Source of the DNA: an uncultured Marinobacter sp.
Lineage (GTDB): Bacteria > Pseudomonadota > Gammaproteobacteria > Pseudomonadales > Oleiphilaceae
Direction of reading: 5' to 3'
DNA: 64,000 nucleotides
NCBI RefSeq assembly: GCF_946886895.1
Contig: NZ_CAMPJO010000006.1
Coordinates: 191,872 to 255,871 of the forward strand
Under the pieces are notes generated by a model. The model worked only from the letters and a program-made list of their open reading frames with translations, did no database searches and was not told where the DNA came from. A program made the translations under genes and the position numbers. How positions within the stretch are numbered: the stretch's first letter is position 1; every line of letters starts with the position of its first letter. This document shows positions 60,875 to 64,000 of this stretch, in pieces.

Positions 60875-62980
60875 ATGCAGGCTAGAGACGTATACTTATC
60901 GCAGCTGATGCAAGGACCGAAGCAATTCCTCATACCGATTTTTCAACGCACCTACAGCTGGCAAGAGCCCCATTGCGCGCAGCTGTACGATGACATCTTT
61001 AAAGCAGGAGCTGGCCCAACCGTTGACAGTCATTTCACAGGGTCAGTTGTGCTCATTGCCAATCACCAGACCAGTGCAAGTATTCCTCAGTGGTTAATCA
61101 TTGATGGCCAGCAGCGACTCACGACTGTCACGCTTCTTATGGCCGCAGTAATGACGCGTGCGGCAGAGCTGGGGCTAGAACAAGTCTCGATGACCCCGTT
61201 GGGAGCAATCCGAGGCTACTACTTAATAAACGAGTACGGACAAGGTGACGCTGCTTATAAGTTGCTTCTAACGAAGGCAGACAGAAGCACTCTCTGTGCA
61301 TTATTGGATAACAAAGAGTTTTCCGACGATGTCAGTAACAGTGTTCGGAATAATTATGAATTATTCTGCGATTGGCTGGTAGACACAGAGACCGTCGAGC
61401 GAATTTACACTGGTTTCCAGAAACTAAAGGTTGTCGAAGTGGTTCTGCAACAGAACCATGATGATCCCCAGGCTATCTTTGAAAGCCTTAACTCAACAGG
61501 GGTCGATCTTAGCCAAGCCGATCTCATACGAAACTATGTTTTGATGCGTCAGGACTACGAGACGCAGAGCCAGCTCTACCTTGATTACTGGTATCCAATG
61601 GAGCGCTTGTTTGGCCGGGAAGACAGTCAGCGTTTCGACCGATTCATGCAGGACTTCCTCACGCTTGAAACCGGTAGCAACACGCTGCTCAGGTCCGTCG
61701 ATGTCTACAGTACTTTCAAGGACTGGTTTTCAGGCCAGACTTCGCAAGAATCAGTACAGTATGCTCTTGAACGAATGCTGCTGCTTGCTCGGTTTCATGC
61801 TGCGTACATGTTTGGTTCAGAGGCAGACCAGAAGCTGGCAGCAGGCTTCAAGCGCCTACGTACTCTAGCTGAAGTGGTTTCCCCAACAGTCATGCGGCTA
61901 TACGAGAGCTATCGTCCTCATGGCAAGGATGAAGAGCCCACTTTGACCCTTGCTGATTTTTCGACTGCATTGGCGCACTTGGAAAGTTACCTACTGCGAA
62001 GGCAGGTTTGCGGAATGCAGACACGGTCTCTCGGCAACGTGTTTGCTAACCTCGCACAGCAGATCTCCTCGGATAACCCATTGGAAACTCTTGAAGTCAG
62101 CTTGGCGCGTTTCAAACGAAATAATCGTTTCCCGTCAAATGTGGAATTTCGGGAGGCACTGGTCACGCATGAGATTTATGGCCTGCGTATCCAGAAGTTT
62201 TTGCTGGATTCTCTGGAGAATGACAGTAAGGAGATGATTGATACCAGCTCATTCAGCATCGAGCATGTTATGCCGCAGAACGAAAATCTGCGACCGGAGT
62301 GGAAAAAAATGTTGGGGGAGAGCTGGCAGGAAATTCATCAGACCTGGTTGCACCGACTCGGGAATCTCACTCTCACTGGCTACAACAGTGAGTACAGTGA
62401 TATCAGCTTTGAAGACAAGAAAAAAATTAAAAACGGTTTCGGCGATAGCCCTTTGAGGCTAAACCGATTCATCGCAGAGCAATCTGAGTGGTCGGAAAAA
62501 CAAATCAGGGAGCGCGGTGAATTACTGGCTGACAAAGCTCTGAAAATCTGGAAGCCGCTCAAGGTAGACGAGAAACTAGTGGCGAAATATGCCCTACAGG
62601 AACGGTGGGAAAAGTCGCAAGGTTATGCTCTCTCAGAAGTGTTCAGTAAGAAAAATCTAGAAATTCTCGATGCCTTGAAACAGCGAGTAATGCAGATGGG
62701 CACCGATATTTCTCCAATTGTTTCCAGCAAGAACCTAACGTTCTACACCTTGAGTCCCTTTTTGCAGGTGGTCCCTCGTGCCGGTCACCTAGGAGTAATA
62801 CTTACAATAGAGATGGACGATGTAGATCCGGAACTGTCTGACCTAGTTCAGACTACCAATGACTGGAGCTATATTCGCAATGGCTCACTTGCCGGAGTTT
62901 ATGGTTGGCTCTACTCCGAGTCTGACATCGATCATTTGATGCCGGCTATTCAGCAGGCTTACGAGCAAGCGTTGTCGTAG
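60875..62980 (+). CDS. Single-chain GmrSD-like type IV restriction enzyme (DUF262-DUF1524)
   Basis: A 701-residue protein. The N-terminal DUF262 domain has IPIFQRTYSWQ and IIDGQQRLTTVTLLMA (DGQQR, residues 77-81), plus NSTGVDLSQADLIRNYVLM. The DUF1524 HNH-type domain follows (SIEHVMPQNENLRPEW near residue 462 and LHRLGNLTLTGYNSEYSD near 492). The C-terminal 100 residues match a DUF5655-like domain. GmrSD enzymes cleave modified DNA such as glucosylated phage DNA. The start has AAGGAG 11 bases upstream. A whole gene with all motifs, so probably active. Confidence 0.92.
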   Translation: MQARDVYLSQLMQGPKQFLIPIFQRTYSWQEPHCAQLYDDIFKAGAGPTVDSHFTGSVVLIANHQTSASIPQWLIIDGQQRLTTVTLLMAAVMTRAAELGLEQVSMTPLGAIRGYYLINEYGQGDAAYKLLLTKADRSTLCALLDNKEFSDDVSNSVRNNYELFCDWLVDTETVERIYTGFQKLKVVEVVLQQNHDDPQAIFESLNSTGVDLSQADLIRNYVLMRQDYETQSQLYLDYWYPMERLFGREDSQRFDRFMQDFLTLETGSNTLLRSVDVYSTFKDWFSGQTSQESVQYALERMLLLARFHAAYMFGSEADQKLAAGFKRLRTLAEVVSPTVMRLYESYRPHGKDEEPTLTLADFSTALAHLESYLLRRQVCGMQTRSLGNVFANLAQQISSDNPLETLEVSLARFKRNNRFPSNVEFREALVTHEIYGLRIQKFLLDSLENDSKEMIDTSSFSIEHVMPQNENLRPEWKKMLGESWQEIHQTWLHRLGNLTLTGYNSEYSDISFEDKKKIKNGFGDSPLRLNRFIAEQSEWSEKQIRERGELLADKALKIWKPLKVDEKLVAKYALQERWEKSQGYALSEVFSKKNLEILDALKQRVMQMGTDISPIVSSKNLTFYTLSPFLQVVPRAGHLGVILTIEMDDVDPELSDLVQTTNDWSYIRNGSLAGVYGWLYSESDIDHLMPAIQQAYEQALS

Positions 62981-63349
62981 CAGGTAGCAGGACTGCTGAG
63001 AGTAGGGCTGCTGCTATTGAAGACGCTTCCTGGCGACAGAAAGCGGGCTGTGATAAAAGTTGACGGTGTAGACTGGTCTCGTAATTCTGTTCGTGTTGAC
63101 AGGCATTAACGTCAAAGAGGCGGCTAAAGCCGTTCTTTATTACGGGTTCTACTGTGCGGTTTTTCGATGAATTCATGTGGTCCGGTATTCTATTGTCCAC
63201 ATGAATCACGCGACTCCAAAAGAGATATAAGTTCGGTCCTTAACATTTTTTATTGGCAGAGTCAATGGTTTTTCTTGACAGGTCAGTTAATCTTTCTTAC
63301 AATGCTGTAGCCTCAAAACATGCTAATGAGGTGCTGCTTGACCCAATCC
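62981..63349. other. Intergenic region with a perfect hairpin
   Basis: About 370 bp. A small GC hairpin at 63121-63132 (CGGCT-AA-AGCCG) followed by a T-rich stretch may end the GmrSD-like transcript. A perfect 10-bp inverted repeat ATTCATGTGG/CCACATGAAT lies at 63171-63206 with a 16-bp loop; its role is unknown. No gene was found. Confidence 0.5.
63171..63206. repeat. Perfect 10-bp inverted repeat with 16-bp loop
   Basis: ATTCATGTGG (63171-63180) and CCACATGAAT (63197-63206). It may be an operator or recombination site; nothing else supports a function. Confidence 0.5.
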
Positions 63350-63955
63350 ATGATTTCTATCTCGTCTCTAACTCCGATTCACCCGTATTACGTTCGTTCT
63401 CGACTTCGATCTGGCTTGGCCCCATCGAGCCGATCAGCTTTGATCGTGTCACTTGATGGGATAACGCGTGATTTCTCGACTTTCAATGATGACCCATGGG
63501 CTATTACTTGGGACCATTTGTTGCTCGCGGTGCATGCCAAGCAGAAGCTTAACGATTTGCCAATGCTGGCGATTGTAAGCGCTTTTCGGGATCAGATCTT
63601 AGGTCGGCTCGACCACCTTTGGACAGTTTGCTTGGATCAGACTCCGCTGACCACTACAGCAACAATGGGTATTGCCTGGAGCTTATTCGCCGATCCAGAG
63701 GGATACAGTAGGAAAAGTTGTTTCTCAGGCATCATGGAGCAGGTCAAGCGCTTCATTGCAAGAGAACACGAGAAGGCGGTTAGCAAGCTGAGCCTGAGCG
63801 TTACACAAGAGGCTGCCCGCGATTGTGTTCATCAAATGATGATGTCGGTTAGGCGGGATGGATCGGCTACCCCTGAAGTGACGGTTGCAAAGAGACTGGG
63901 AGTTCCTTATCTGCGCGTGGTTCAGTTGCTTTCATTGGCTGGACCGAGGCTGTAA
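63350..63955 (+). CDS. Hypothetical protein near the right edge
   Basis: About 201 residues from the ATG at 63350 (MISISSLTPIHPYYVRSRLR); the longer ORF starts at 63320. The sequence is helical in its C-terminal part, and the end (ATPEVTVAKRLGVPYLRVVQ) looks like a helix-turn-helix. No family recognised. It may belong to the same accessory region as the GmrSD-like gene; no ribosome site is clear. Confidence 0.45.
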   Translation: MISISSLTPIHPYYVRSRLRSGLAPSSRSALIVSLDGITRDFSTFNDDPWAITWDHLLLAVHAKQKLNDLPMLAIVSAFRDQILGRLDHLWTVCLDQTPLTTTATMGIAWSLFADPEGYSRKSCFSGIMEQVKRFIAREHEKAVSKLSLSVTQEAARDCVHQMMMSVRRDGSATPEVTVAKRLGVPYLRVVQLLSLAGPRL

Positions 63956-64000
63956 ACCAAATTGTGTAACTGCCCACGACTGAGTAATCTCTTCAAAAGG

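Overview
The window reads as a chromosomal segment of a Marinobacter-like gammaproteobacterium. This is inferred from gene content and order (polA next to a DUF2782 gene; pyrE, crc and rph clustered as in Pseudomonas-type genomes; gmk-rpoZ-spoT-ridA; oxyR-recG). No database search was possible. Positions 1 to about 26,100 are high-GC core genome. From about 26,140 to the right edge the base composition becomes more AT-rich and uneven, and the gene content is accessory.

Core part (1-26,130): the 5' two thirds of polA, a DUF2782 protein, a phasin-like protein, a DUF4124 protein, pyrE, crc, a long perfect inverted repeat, rph, yicC, an RluA-family pseudouridine synthase, gmk, rpoZ, spoT, ridA, a dehydratase/epimerase-like protein, oxyR, recG, an HDOD protein, a DUF2489 protein, a molybdopterin oxidoreductase, an Ig-like lipoprotein paired with a FadL-type outer-membrane protein, and a PEP-CTERM protein preceded by a plausible sigma-54 promoter and an upstream dyad.

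Defence-like part (26,131-43,500): a DUF4238 gene; a complete IS66-family element with its 8-bp target duplication, inserted just before the start codon of a SEFIR/TIR protein that carries a FimV-type C-terminal domain; two proteins with HEPN-like R-x4-H motifs; a tRNA 3'-end fragment that looks like an old attachment site; an ADP-ribosyltransferase-like protein; a Cys/His protein behind a good LexA box; and a restriction-modification operon (cytosine methyltransferase, PD-(D/E)xK nuclease, Vsr, a DGIQR-motif protein and a HEPN-like protein) next to a small Xre regulator.

Mobile island (about 43,503-58,969): a 15.5-kb element with the layout of a GInt island. It has three very large tyrosine recombinases plus a small helix-turn-helix/coiled-coil protein in one overlapping operon (ginABCD-like) at the right end, a cargo, and an AT-rich left end. 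The insertion split a secreted HNH-nuclease gene: its N-terminal part lies at 58,921-59,535 and its C-terminal part at 43,343-43,510, and the two halves join into one sensible protein. The cargo contains two CDF metal transporters, an ArsB/ACR3-like permease, DsbA, CtaG and SCO1-like proteins, DUF3703, two SRPBCC proteins, a saccharopine-dehydrogenase-like protein and one MerR regulator. Three promoters in the cargo share the 19-bp spacer and dyad of MerR-activated promoters, so the MerR protein probably controls most of the cargo.

Right edge (59,817-64,000): an orphan gene, a single-chain GmrSD-like type IV restriction enzyme (DUF262 + DUF1524 + C-terminal domain) and another orphan. No CRISPR array, rRNA or intact tRNA gene was seen.
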